From Geosiphon pyriformis (lineage: Eukaryota > Glomeromycota > Glomeromycetes > Archaeosporales > Geosiphonaceae): a DNA stretch of 27,056 nucleotides. Location of the stretch: assembly GCA_016748015.1 (NCBI GenBank), contig JAAOMT010000703.1, positions 177,500 through 204,555 on the forward strand. The letters are read 5' to 3'. Below, in pieces: positions 18,418 through 27,056 of the stretch (position 1 is the first letter of the stretch; each line of letters opens with the position of its first letter). The notes under the pieces are model-generated. The model made no database searches. It was not told the origin of the DNA and saw only the letters and a list, made by a program, of their open reading frames with translations. A program made the translations under genes and the position numbers.

Positions 18418-18491
18418 TATTACTCATAAAAATATAGGGAATATATATTAGCATAGTTATTAATCAATCAAAAGTAGATATAGTAAAATGT

Positions 18492-18651
18492 GGAATTCCA
18501 GGATTCCTCTCAGGAATTGCAGGATTCCAGGAATTATAGGATTCTCACAAAAAATTGCAGAATTCTAGAATTCCAGGATTCCTCTCAAAGAAATTGCAGG
18601 ATTCCAGGAATCCCAAGATTCTTGTTGTGAAGAATTAAGGAATTGAGGAAT
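18492..18651 (+). repeat. Element B: GGAATTCC/GGATTCC cluster in 3' U3
   Basis: An expanded version of the 5' cluster: GGAATTCCAGGATTCC, TTGCAGGATTCCAGGAATT, TAGAATTCCAGGATTCC and TTGCAGGATTCCAGGAATCC. The units end just before the TATA-like site at 18662-18669. Confidence 0.7.
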
Positions 18652-18661
18652 CTTAATTATG

Positions 18662-18669
18662 TATATATA
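18662..18669 (+). promoter_or_regulatory. Element B: TATA-like site in 3' LTR
   Basis: TATATATA, the counterpart of 9324-9331. It is kept in both LTRs despite heavy mutation around it. Confidence 0.5.
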
Positions 18670-19288
18670 GCAATAAGATTAGAAGCTAAAAAGATGGGTC
18701 TCTCAGTTTAGATTTAATCTAGACAACTTTCCAAACCACAAATAAATAACTGTTTGTTATCTCAAACCCACTACCACTATTAACACTTCATGTTGATAGT
18801 AATTGATACTTAACCACACTAGAACAATAGCTCTTGATCACGGCTATTGATGAAATACTAACTTGCAAATTGCCTTGGCTTATTTCTTTTTTTTCTTTAT
18901 TTTCTTTTCTTTTCTTTATTTCTTGCTTTGATTTTATTGTTGTTTACTAACTCTATTGAGGATTAATGCGTGGAATACTGACGTCAGGATAAACATAACT
19001 GGTAAAAGACCTAGAAATAAAGGTAAAACACTTGATTGAAGATAGCTTACCAGGAGGAATACTAGCCATTAAACTGAGAAAGAAATTGACAAAACTGTGG
19101 TTTCAGAAAGCTACAGATAAAACTATTATCATTGAATCTCTGTCTATTATACAAAGAACTCAACCAAACCCTTCGGATACAAACTCTTCAAACACAAACC
19201 TTCAGATCACTATCAACTGCAACTAGATTTGAGCACCAAGTTACAGGTTTGTTATTTAATCTAACACCAAAAATAGTCACCTGTAACA

Positions 19289-19292
19289 ATGG
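19289..19292. other. Target site duplication of B, right copy (ATGG)
   Basis: ATGG directly after the LTR end GTAACA, matching 9118-9121. Beyond it the integrase of E continues on the minus strand. Confidence 0.8.
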
Positions 19293-19960
19293 TATGATAA
19301 TAATAATAGTCTTTTAATTCCAAATCTTTGACTTAGTTTTGCTAATGTTTTATTTACAAAGTGAGTTCCTTGATCTAATAATAGTTTTTTTGAACATCTA
19401 TGTCAGCAGATTAAATCTTGATGAATAAATTTGGCAATGGATTTTGCATCTGCTCTTTGAATGGCTTTTGCTTTTGGCTATTTAGTGAGATAGTTCATGG
19501 CTATTGCAATATATCTGTTGTCTCTGCTAGTGATTGTTAGTGGTCTGACTAAGTTAATTTCAATGTAATTGAATAGTTGTCCCACTTTGATTGGTCATAA
19601 TAATTTATTGGGTTTTGTTTCTTTTTTTCTCTGACAAGTATCACAATTTTGAACATATTGGATGATATCTGGATATATTGATGGCCAATAGTATTTTTTT
19701 CTAATTTTTTCTATGGTTGTTTCTTTGTGAAAATGTTCTGTTGTTGGATCTAAGTGCATGTTGAATAATATTGTCTTTTTCTCTGAATCTGTAATTACTC
19801 TGATTGGTTGATCTGGATTTCTTTTGTTCTTCTGGTAAAGTATATTTTGATGGTTAATAAAATATTTTGATTGTTGTTTTATGTTATTTTGTTCTTTTTA
19901 AGATAATTTCTTCTTGAACAATTGGGTATTTATGTAATGTTGAAGTTGTTGGTATTTTTG
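19293..19960 (-). pseudogene. pol: Element E: first half of integrase
   Basis: The minus strand reads YQQLQHYINTQ, then ILFNMHLDPTTEHFHKETTIEK and KKYYWPSIYPDIIQYVQNCDTCQ: the HHCC ligands are all present, unlike in B. The core has EINLVRPLTITS, where the first catalytic Asp is Asn, and MNYLTK, where the Asp next to the conserved Tyr is Asn. LLLDQ still has the second catalytic Asp region. The reading stops at SYH, next to the B insertion. Confidence 0.85.
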
Positions 19961-20488
19961 TATTTTCATTTTTTTGTTATATTTTTGGGTTGAAATGTTC
20001 TTAGATTTGTCTCATTTATAACAAACCATCAATATTTCCATTTTTTTTTCTTTTTTTATAATGTACTGTATAATTAAATAGTAAAAACTTGATTTTCCAT
20101 CTAATATAACAATTGTCTCCAAATTTTTGCTTTTGAATTAAAGTTAATCCTTTATAATCAGTATATACATCAAATTTTTAACTCAAGTATTCTTTCTATT
20201 TGATGACAGCCCAATAGATAGCTAAGTGTTCTAGTGCTGGAGTTCTATAGTTCTTTTTAACTGGATTTAAGCTTCTACTGGTGTAAGCTACTGGGTATTC
20301 TCATCCATCTGGCTTTTTTGAGATAGTACAGCTCCTAATATTTAACCAAATGCATCAATAGTAATGATGAATAGTTTGCTGTGGTCTGAATAGATTAATA
20401 CTGGGGCTTGAATAAGTTTTCTTTTCAGTGTGTTAAAGGCTTTTTGTTGGATTTCAGTTTATTTGTATTTGGTGTTTTTTGTTTGGAG
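19961..20488 (-). pseudogene. pol: Element E: RNase H and tether, decayed
   Basis: Fragments only: KTKNTKYK, QQKAFNTLKRKLIQAPVLIYSDHSKLFIIT, IDAFG and ILGAVLSQK, then a stop-rich part matching the end of RNase H in B. The first catalytic Asp lies in TIDAFG. The tether (20040-20130) is Lys/Ile-rich. Confidence 0.72.
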
Positions 20489-21355
20489 TTAATGTAGTGG
20501 TTGGGCTATTTTGGAAAAGTTTTTGATAAATTGGCAGTAATATCCAGCAAATCCCAAAAATGTTCTTAATTTCATAAGATTATTTGGTACTGAAAAGTTC
20601 TTAACAATCTCAATCTTATTTAGATCCGTTTTAATACTGTCTTTGCTTACAACATGTCCCAAAAACTTGAGTTCAGTTTTTCCAAAAAAACACTTGGTTG
20701 CATTTAATTTTAATCTGGCTCTTTTTAGTTTTTTAAATACTTGTTGAAGATAGTATAAATAATTATCGAATGTTTTGGAGAACACATTGGTATCATTCAG
20801 ATATACAATTACTAATTTTCATAACAGTCTGGTATAAATAATTTCCATAAGTCATTGAAATGTGGCCAGAGTATTTATTAAGCCAAATAGCATAACCTCA
20901 AATTCAAAATTTTTTTCTCAAGTCATAAAAGCTGTTTTCTCTTTGTCTTCTGGTTTCATGGCTACTTGCCAGTAATTACTGTTTAAATCTAAAGTTAAAA
21001 ACCATTTCTTTCCTCCAAAAGCATCGAAAAGTTCTTGGATCTTTGAAGTTGAATAGCTATCCTCTTTTATTACTCTATTTAATTTTCAGTAATCCACACA
21101 AAAGCAAATTTTCTCATTTTTCTTCCAGACTAATATTACTGATGATAACCATAAACTTATTGATGACTGAATTAGCCCATTGTTAAGCATTTAATTAATT
21201 TTTTGACAAATAATTTCATGGCTGGCTAGTGGTATTTAATATGCTCTTTGTTTGATTGACATTGTATTTCCAGTCTTGATCTGATGCTAAATTGTGTCCA
21301 TTCTGCTGAATTCATTTTCACTGGCAAAGATATTATTGAAATTGTTGAGTAACAT
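20489..21355 (-). pseudogene. pol: Element E: reverse transcriptase
   Basis: Aligns with A and B: LASHEIICQKIN, NGLIQSSISLWLSSVILVWKK, WFLTLDLNSNYWQVAM, FEFEVMLFGLINTLATFQ. The YLDD box is YLND (20792-20803), a different Asp lost from that in B. The last part, FSKTFDNYLYYLQQVFKKLK to FLGFAGYYCQFIKNFSKIAQPL, is open for 98 codons. Several stops, all at Gln, Arg or Trp positions that I can align. Confidence 0.85.
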
Positions 21356-21370
21356 TTTAAGCTACATACA

Positions 21371-22246
21371 TTATAGTAGATCTAGATTTCCCAAGTTCAT
21401 CTGTTTCAATTGTTCTGGTTGGAGCAAATAATATTCTTCTTGTCTGTATATTGTTTGAGATGTGATGTTCATGTATTTACACAGTTGTGAAAAATCTGGA
21501 ATGGTGTTTAGGAGTTGGTTTTCAATTTCAGTGGATAAATATCTAATAGTAGTTCCTTCTGGTATCTTGATGATATTTTTTATGTTGTTGTAAATAGAAA
21601 TTTTAATGTGACTATGGTTCTTGGCTGGTATATGTAGATTGACTAATCTAATTTCTCCTGATTCACAAAGTGTGACTTCTGCCTCAAAAATCTGAACCTG
21701 ATTTTTCACTTTTCTCTTTATAATTACCATGTACCAGTTATATGGTGGAATAGAAATTGATTGACAGGTGAAGATAATTTCTCTCTTGTCAACAATTTTT
21801 TTTTCTGCCATATTAACTGATATATTTATTCTACCTGTAAATCCAAAACTTTGTATCTCTTTAGCTATAATTCCTAATTTTTTCCTGTTTTCTACTGATA
21901 CTAATTGAGTTATTTTAACCAGAAGCAGAAATATTGTCTGTGTTATCTTTTTGTTTGGCTCTATGATATAGGCTTTTTCTGAATCATTTTGTAGCATTGT
22001 AATGATATTTTTTACATATTCTGCATCAATTATTCCTCCTTTGATGTTAATTTTCTTTTTTGCTAAACTACTTCTAAATGCTAATTGAACTATTGTTGTT
22101 GCTGAAATTTTTAATGCTACTTTGAGATCAATGCATGTGCACGAATGTAGTTCCAATTTGATGGTGTCCTTCCCTAGATATCTCAGATCAAAACTTGGCA
22201 TTGGTATCATATGCACATTCTGGCATAATATCTTTATCATTATCAC
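21371..22246 (-). pseudogene. pol: Element E: dUTPase and second beta-rich segment
   Basis: 291 open codons, the longest in E. Motifs: FDLRYLGKDTIKLE (1), FRSSLAKKK (2), GGIIDAEYVKNI (3, catalytic Asp and Tyr kept, the following Gly lost), NKKITQTIFLLL (4) and IQSFGFTGRI (5, the GFGSTG loop damaged). Then NLHIPAKNHSHIKISIYNN, IPEGTTIRYLSTEIEN and IPDFSQLCKYM, the segment shared with B and F. That this region stays open while neighbours are full of stops may be chance or few target codons. Confidence 0.87.
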
Positions 22247-23130
22247 TGAACTATTTCAATTCTTGTTCTTTGGTGAAGTCAGGAAGGGTGATATATTGTT
22301 TGGAGTTTGAATTAGAGTTTGAATCATTGTTGTCATTGCTAATTTGTATAGAGCTGGCACTGTTGTTTTCATTATCATTGTTGTCAGAGATTAAATCAGA
22401 ATTGAAAGTTGATTTTAATTCTGATGCACAGCTGCTGATTGGTTCTTTTTCTTCTGGAATCATGTAGATCATGTGTGGTAATGACACTTATTACAATATT
22501 AGAAGTCACAGAGAATTAAACAATAGTTACATAGTCATGTGTTTATTTCTTCCAATCATTGCTCTTGTTCTTTTTGAGTGGGTGCTAATTTTTAGTAGTG
22601 CTTGTGGAATTGTTCTGGGTCCATAGGCTCTAGTATAATATCTAGATTTAAACTCCAGTCAAGTTTTATGGGTTCTGGTGAGTTGTTTTTGATTGTTTTT
22701 ATTTCTTCTGATGATGTTTCTTCAATTTTGGCAAATGTTATTTGCCAGATTTTATTATTGTCATGTGAGCAATCATTCAGATATTTTACTGCTTTTCTCC
22801 AAGTGGCTTTTATGGGAGTTTTTTTTTGTATCCAGTTACTAATTAGAATCGTGTATTGACACAATTCATTATAGGTTTCTCCTTGTTCAGAAATGTTGTT
22901 CTATATTCCTTTGTCTAATAGGGTTTTTCTATAAGCAAAACAAGATTTGTTGTTTTATTTTCCTTGCCTTTTTGGTCTTTCAAAGTGTTTTAGGATGCAT
23001 AAGTGGCAGTAGAATTTGGTTGCCATAGAATATTCCTCATTGTTACCACAGCACGTACCTATTGACAACAATTTCTTGTTATAATTAATACATATTAGTT
23101 TCAGTCTGCAATAGTTAGACTGGTGTGATA
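22247..23130 (-). pseudogene. pol: Element E: cysteine modules I and II with acidic linker
   Basis: Module I: LLSIGTCCGNNEEY, FYCHLCILKHFERP, KSCFAYRKTLLDKG and LCQYTIL, where two CxxC pairs are now CxxY. A helical part follows: CSHDNNKIWQITFAKIEE. Module II: LCNYCLILCDF, a stop, then YCNKCHYHT, so CxxC-x3-C-x4-C-x2-C survives. The acidic, Ser/Asp/Asn-rich linker (DNNDNENNSASS) joins to the dUTPase. The same order as in A and B. Confidence 0.72.
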
Positions 23131-23830
23131 GAGAGTAAGTATATAGTGTATAAGTAAAGGTAGTGACTGGTGCTGATTTTTTTTTCTTCTTCTTTCTTTT
23201 TCTTTTTTCTTTCTAAGTCCAAATTGGTGATGGCTTGTTTTGGTTATTATTATTTCAATAACTGTGGTTGGTTTCTTAAGTAGGTTCTTCTTCTCTTTTT
23301 TCTTTTTTTTTGTTGTTCCATGATGATATTAGTGGTAATTTGTTGTGGTTGGCATCGGCCCAAGAAACTTGGTACACTTTTTAGGTAGATTTTTTTTCTT
23401 TAACTCAATAAATGGTGCTAACATGTTGTTACTGAGTTTAAAATGTTTACACATTGCTGGTACTCATGTGTGTTACCTATTTTAACTAAGTTGCAATTCC
23501 TGGGTGGTCTAATCAAGCATTATATTTGTTTTTAACAGCCAATTATTACCAACAAGTGCTTGGTATTGAGTGGTTTCCATAACTAGTACCTTAATTGGTA
23601 TGATAATGCCATTGACTTCTATAGGGAAGTTATCAATCTCACCAATTGGAGTTTTGGTTGCTTCATCAGCTGTTATAATTCTGGTGCTGGCAGCACAATC
23701 AACTCGGTGACCTAATTGGTCTATGAGTTGTTGTGTGATGATGCTGTCTGTAAAACTATTATCTAAGATCAGTTTTATGGCCTAACTATTGACTTTAACA
23801 TCAGTATACATGGCAGTGATGGGTTTTTCT
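23131..23830 (-). pseudogene. pol: Element E: protease and lysine-rich spacer
   Basis: The protease is at about 23480-23830: LILDNSFTDSIITQQLIDQLGH, with catalytic Asp-Ser-Gly changed to Asp-Asn-Ser (23755-23763), then TKTPIGEIDNFPIEVNGIII and QYQALVGNNWLL. Next, towards 23131, is a Lys-rich low-complexity spacer (pyrimidine-rich on the plus strand, 23180-23320) matching KKNKEKEKGREE of B. The protease is inactive as it stands. Confidence 0.8.
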
Positions 23831-26036
23831 TTGAGCATGACTCTACTGAACAATAGTAGTTGTGATAATTTCTTAAATTCAAATGGGAAAATTGCTGCTA
23901 ACAATTCATTATTGGTTATGGTGACTAGAGGTATATTGCTGGTAAGTGATTTGTTTTGGTTGGATTCCCAGTTGTTAGATAAGACATTTTCTGGAATAAC
24001 CAGAAGACTTAAATAGTGTTGGGAATTTGGGTTTTGGGCATATCTCGTCTCTAAATTCCAAGAGCATGTTTTTGATTGTTGAATAAAAGAGCTGGGAATC
24101 AGTTGATGAACAACTATTACTGATCTTCAGTTTTGTTGTGTCATTTTCAGCCTTTGTATTCCAGTTTAAAATAAGTTTTGTGGCAGTGTTTGAATTTGTT
24201 GGGGCTGGTATATTACTTGCGACTGTGGCTAATAAATGATAGATGTTGTTGGCTGATAAATTAAAACTTGATATATTGGTAGTTGATAAATTGGCTGTTG
24301 TGTTATTTAAGTGTAATGAGGTGAGTATTAATTCTGATTTGGGTATTGATTAAGAGTTTGAAACTTGCAATTAGGGTTTCGATATTAATTTTCCAATTAT
24401 GAGTTATTATTATAAAAATAGCAATTAATTCTTAAATAGCCTTGTTTACCACAATTGTGACAGATACAAATCTCTTGCTGCCATGACTAATTAGATAATA
24501 ATGAAGAACATAACTGATTTTGGGAGCAATTCACATTTTCAAAATTATTGTGTTATTAAGGTGACTGATAAATTACACGATTGTTAACTAAGTATCTTTC
24601 TAGTTTCTGATTAATTGAATTACTAAGTTGTTTCAATTTGGAATCCAAGTCAGATAATCTATTTATTACTAGATTAATGACTTGGGCATGGTTTGGCAGA
24701 TTCAAAATCTCTTACATTGGTAACTATATCTTGGAAAGTTTGTGAGTACATTAGGTGTATATACTAAAAAATGCTGCTGCATAATTCACAAATAAACTGG
24801 TTTAGAATCTGTGGTGCTGTAAAGTAATTTGTATTAATCACTTATATTTGGCACAAGTTTTTATGAAAGCATTCTAGATAAGTAGTGATTGCTCCAGTTT
24901 CTTCTTGTTTTATGATAGTGAATGTATTTGCCAAGCAATTAATACTGTTATTATTGCTAAAATATCTCAAAAACTCAAGCTTAAATGAATTAAAATCCTA
25001 AGGTTTGTTAACCAAGCTCTAATACCATGAGTTGGTGATATCCTAGAAGAAGTATGGAATGGCTTGCATGGCTTGTGCATCATTTCATCCATTGGCTGTG
25101 ATGGCTTTTTTTACATTGTTTAGTTACATTTGGGTGTTATCTTCTTTGCCTATGAATTTTTTGAGTTTGCTATTGGGGCATAGGCTATTAGATCCAAGTT
25201 TGGTTGTTGTGGTGGTTGAAGTGATAATTGTTGAGGTAATATTAGTGGCTGTTGAAGTTGTTTAGCAATTGGATCAATTGGTTGTTGATTAATGATAATT
25301 TCTGGAGATAAGTTTTGCTAATTAATTATCTCGGAGTTTGAATTGTTGAGAGTTTGCTGGTTTTGAATATTCAGAGTTTTAACTTCTGGATTTTCTGCAA
25401 TCGGGTTTTGATAATTAAATTTTTGATCCTTTTTTTTCTCTTCTTCTGATGCTGTTATTTCCTAAGGACTTATAGTTCCAAAATCTGGTGGAGATAGTGG
25501 TGATCAGAATCCTGATGGCATTGGCAATTGTAATTTAAATTTTTCGAAGTAATTACCATAGATTTCTAATAATTCCGCTTTCTTTTATTTACTTTAAAAT
25601 GGTAATCATCCAAATGTTGATGTTATGTTTAATGTGGATGCATCTGCTAATGTGATATTGATGATATTTCTAGGTGTATGATGATATAATAGATATAATA
25701 AGAATTCAATTCTTTGTTTCTTTTATGTTGGTAATTGTATTCTTTTTGGGATTACTGTTGGTGTTTGTAACTTTTCATTATTCTTATTTGTGTAGGTAAT
25801 AGGGAATTGTTGTTGAGTGTATCTTTCAATTTCTTGATTAAGTTTTTTAATGATTGGTGCAAAACTGTAATTTCATGGTAAGCTGGTGTGTTAGATTAAT
25901 TCTGTATAGAAATTTTTTCTTGCTGATTCAATATTAACTGGTCTTCTCAGAAAATCTGTGATTTTTTCATTGATGTAAAAGTTGAAGACTGATTCCACTG
26001 GATAATGGTTGTTGGTTAAGCCTAATTGTTGGCTGT
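23831..26036 (-). pseudogene. gag: Element E: Gag with zinc knuckle
   Basis: From the right: QQLGLTNNHYPVESVFNFYINEKI and VNIESARKNFYTELI (open 25891-26036), spacer with KLQTPTVIPKRIQLP, capsid blocks LNNVKKAI, NDAQAMQAIPYFF, NSFKLEF, and the knuckle CHNCGKQGYLRINC at 24421-24462, where the His is Tyr. A Tyr/Asn/Ser-rich spacer leads to the protease. Full of stops. Its beginning is cut by the LTR of C inside the block that reads YYCQHLGLN in B. Confidence 0.82.
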
Positions 26037-26662
26037 TGTTACGGGATGGTTTTCTTGTTATATTTAATTGCTGATATCCCACTTTAATTGCAATCAGTCT
26101 TTCGTGAGTTCCTCAATTCTATTTGTGTGATAATGTTACTGTTACACTGAAGGCTTTCTTTTTTTCTGTTGCGATGTAAGTTATTCTTTAATTCTTGATT
26201 GTTGTGTGTGTTTATGTACTCTTTTTCAGAGGCTGAACTGAAATCTACCCACTGTCTGGGGTCTTCTCTGAGGCTATCCTTGCAATTGTCTGATGTGTTT
26301 TTCTAATCTAGAAACACAGAATGTTAATGGTCTTAAGCGCTTTTCTAATTCTCACAATAAAGCTTTTATCAATTAGTAACAACATGAATAATCTTGATCA
26401 AGGATTATTCTTCCAAGGGATTCAGTTGATGAATGATAGTTTCATTCAATGAATAATACAAGTAAGTTTCTTAATACTTTGGGTTGTGATAGTTCAGTTT
26501 TAAATATTCTTTTTTATTTCTTTTTGATTTTAAAGGTTTCTTGGGATATTTAATTTGAAAGTATGATTTAAAGTAGAGTTTGTTGGATAAAATTGGATCT
26601 ATTGCTTGATAAGTTATGATTTTTATTACTTGATTGATTCTTTCCCAATATTAAAACTACTG

Positions 26663-26670
26663 TATATATA
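26663..26670 (-). promoter_or_regulatory. Element C: TATA-like site in LTR
   Basis: TATATATA about 235 bp from the LTR start in element orientation, comparable to the position in B and E. The equivalent region of A is missing at the adapter. Confidence 0.45.
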
Positions 26671-26715
26671 CATGTTTGTAGTTCTACAAGAAAATACTTT
26701 CTTTTTGATATTTCA

Positions 26716-26807
26716 ACCTGGTGTTTGCTGCTATCACCAGTTGGTGTTGGCTGCTATTGTAAACTGGTGCTTGCCACTATTGCGAAATGGTGTTTGCTAC
26801 TATGTTA
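26716..26807 (-). repeat. Four 23-bp tandem repeats in U3 of element C
   Basis: Units at 26716, 26739, 26762 and 26785, each of the type ACCTGGTGTTTGCTGCTAT plus four variable bases. They lie in U3 between the LTR start and the TATA-like site, the usual place for enhancer repeats. A retains only the last unit. Confidence 0.75.
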
Positions 26808-26903
26808 ATCATTACCTTTCTAAGATTATTACTGTGCTATATTATGATTGAATAGTTTGTATTATTTTTATGATTCTTTTTGCTAAATTCTTAAACCGTA
26901 ACA

Positions 26904-26916
26904 TTATCCCCTTCTT
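26904..26916 (-). other. Element C: polypurine tract
   Basis: Minus strand AAGAAGGGGATAA directly before TGTTACGG. It agrees with the tract of B and fixes the orientation of C. Confidence 0.78.
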
Positions 26917-27056
26917 TCAAGATTGAGCTCCGTCAAAATTGAAGTTAATTTCTTCATTAAATTCTAAGTTACTATAGTGGTTCAATACTGTGTTATTAAT
27001 TTGTTGTTGTAATTCTTGAAATTGCGAGTTGGTAAGTCATCCAATACTGTTGGTTG
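26917..27056 (-). pseudogene. pol: Element C: end of Pol C-terminal extension
   Basis: The minus strand reads TNSIG, a TGA, LTNSQFQELQQQINN and finally INFNFDGAQS before TGA 26917-26919. It aligns with the end of Pol in B (NNQLGKITNA, FEKLQTQI, LDFDRAQY). The TGA matches an Arg or Lys position. This shows that the extension is shared by both LTR families. Confidence 0.75.

Larger units (their letters stand above)
9122..19288 (+). mobile_element. Element B: complete but decayed Ty3/gypsy retrotransposon with dUTPase
   Basis: 10,167 bp with two LTRs (826 and 871 bp), primer-binding site, one gag-pol and polypurine tract, flanked by ATGG on both sides. Frames: Gag N terminus in one frame, then capsid to early RNase H (about 11250-15990) in a single frame, RNase H in another, integrase to the end (16338-18404) in the third. 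So there are about three frameshifts, plus many stops. Large for a gypsy element because of the cysteine modules, dUTPase and C-terminal extension. It interrupts the integrase of E. Confidence 0.95.
18418..19288 (+). repeat. Element B: 3' LTR
   Basis: 871 bp, starting TATTACTCATAAAAATATAGG and ending GTCACCTGTAACA. 18951-19288 aligns without gaps to 9610-9947; I count 29 differences, all transitions. The U3 repeat cluster is about 45 bp longer than in the 5' LTR. Open reading frames inside it have no matches among the family proteins. Confidence 0.93.
19289..26036 (-). mobile_element. Element E, right part (gag to first half of integrase)
   Basis: Read leftwards from 26036 it gives Gag, knuckle, protease, cysteine modules, dUTPase, RT, RNase H and integrase to the B insertion point. 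It is the most decayed copy: only the dUTPase part keeps a long open frame. The 5' LTR and primer-binding site are missing because C inserted within gag at 26036/26037. Confidence 0.9.
26037..26903 (-). repeat. Element C: 3' LTR
   Basis: 867 bp with perfect 8-bp inverted ends, TGTTACGG and CCGTAACA. It is the full-length reference for the shortened LTR of A: 26037-26477 matches 6128-6567 and 26778-26903 matches 6587-6712. It contains a TATA-like site and a 23-bp tandem repeat. Frames within it do not match any family protein. Confidence 0.93.
26037..27056 (-). mobile_element. Element C: 3' end of a minus-strand Ty3/gypsy retrotransposon
   Basis: 3' LTR, polypurine tract and the last codons of pol; the rest is outside. 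It belongs to the same LTR family as A. Inserted in gag of E, so it is younger than E. The target duplication cannot be checked because the other end is not visible. Confidence 0.88.

Noticed and set aside
26606-26851. An 81-codon open frame in the LTR of C
   Set aside because: It runs across U3 and the 23-bp repeats and is antisense to the element; it is not preserved in A.
1-27056. Host genes, tRNA or rRNA genes
   Set aside because: Every stretch can be assigned to an LTR or to gag-pol of one of five elements; no intron-bearing gene, tRNA cloverleaf or rRNA segment was recognised by eye.

Overview
The window contains no recognisable host gene. It is a nest of at least five copies or fragments of large Ty3/gypsy-type (Metaviridae) LTR retrotransposons inserted into one another. 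The AT-rich sequence, the absence of bacterial gene organisation and the dense, decayed LTR elements point to a eukaryote with a repeat-rich genome. A fungus, possibly an arbuscular mycorrhizal (Glomeromycotina) or other early-diverging lineage, is my best guess, but nothing here proves the species.

Layout. Element A (minus strand, 1-6712) runs off the left edge; its 5' LTR is 6128-6712 and its Gag-Pol is the best preserved. A 159-bp piece of a plus-strand element F (6713-6871) is trapped between two LTRs. Element E (minus strand) has its 3' LTR at 6872-7722, the end of pol at 7723-9121 and, after an interruption, the rest of pol and gag at 19289-26036. Element B (plus strand, 9122-19288, about 10.2 kb, two LTRs) sits inside the integrase gene of E and is flanked by the duplication ATGG. 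Element C (minus strand, 26037 to beyond the right edge) has inserted its 3' LTR into the 5' end of E gag. Insertion order inferred: F first, then E into F, then B and C into E; A also entered F at an unknown time.

Shared architecture, read independently in A, B and E: Gag N-terminal region, capsid-like region, CCHC zinc knuckle, retropepsin-type protease, a cysteine-rich region with CxxC pairs, a second short cysteine module, an acidic linker, a dUTPase, a second beta-rich segment, reverse transcriptase, RNase H, integrase with zinc-binding N terminus and GPY/F-like C terminus, then a C-terminal extension of about 250 residues that ends a few bases before the polypurine tract. Gag and Pol lie in one reading frame. 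The dUTPase between protease and RT, the conserved cysteine modules and the C-terminal extension are the unusual parts, and the best candidates here for something little described.

All copies are dead. Stops and active-site losses are overwhelmingly explained by C-to-T or G-to-A transitions. In a 338-bp gap-free stretch of the two LTRs of B, I count 29 differences by hand and all 29 are transitions. This suggests cytosine methylation and deamination or a RIP-like process.

One feature is not biological: an exact 19-bp Tn5/Nextera mosaic-end adapter (6568-6586) lies inside the LTR of A, where the sister LTR of C has about 300 bp instead. The assembly around 6.57 kb is therefore suspect.
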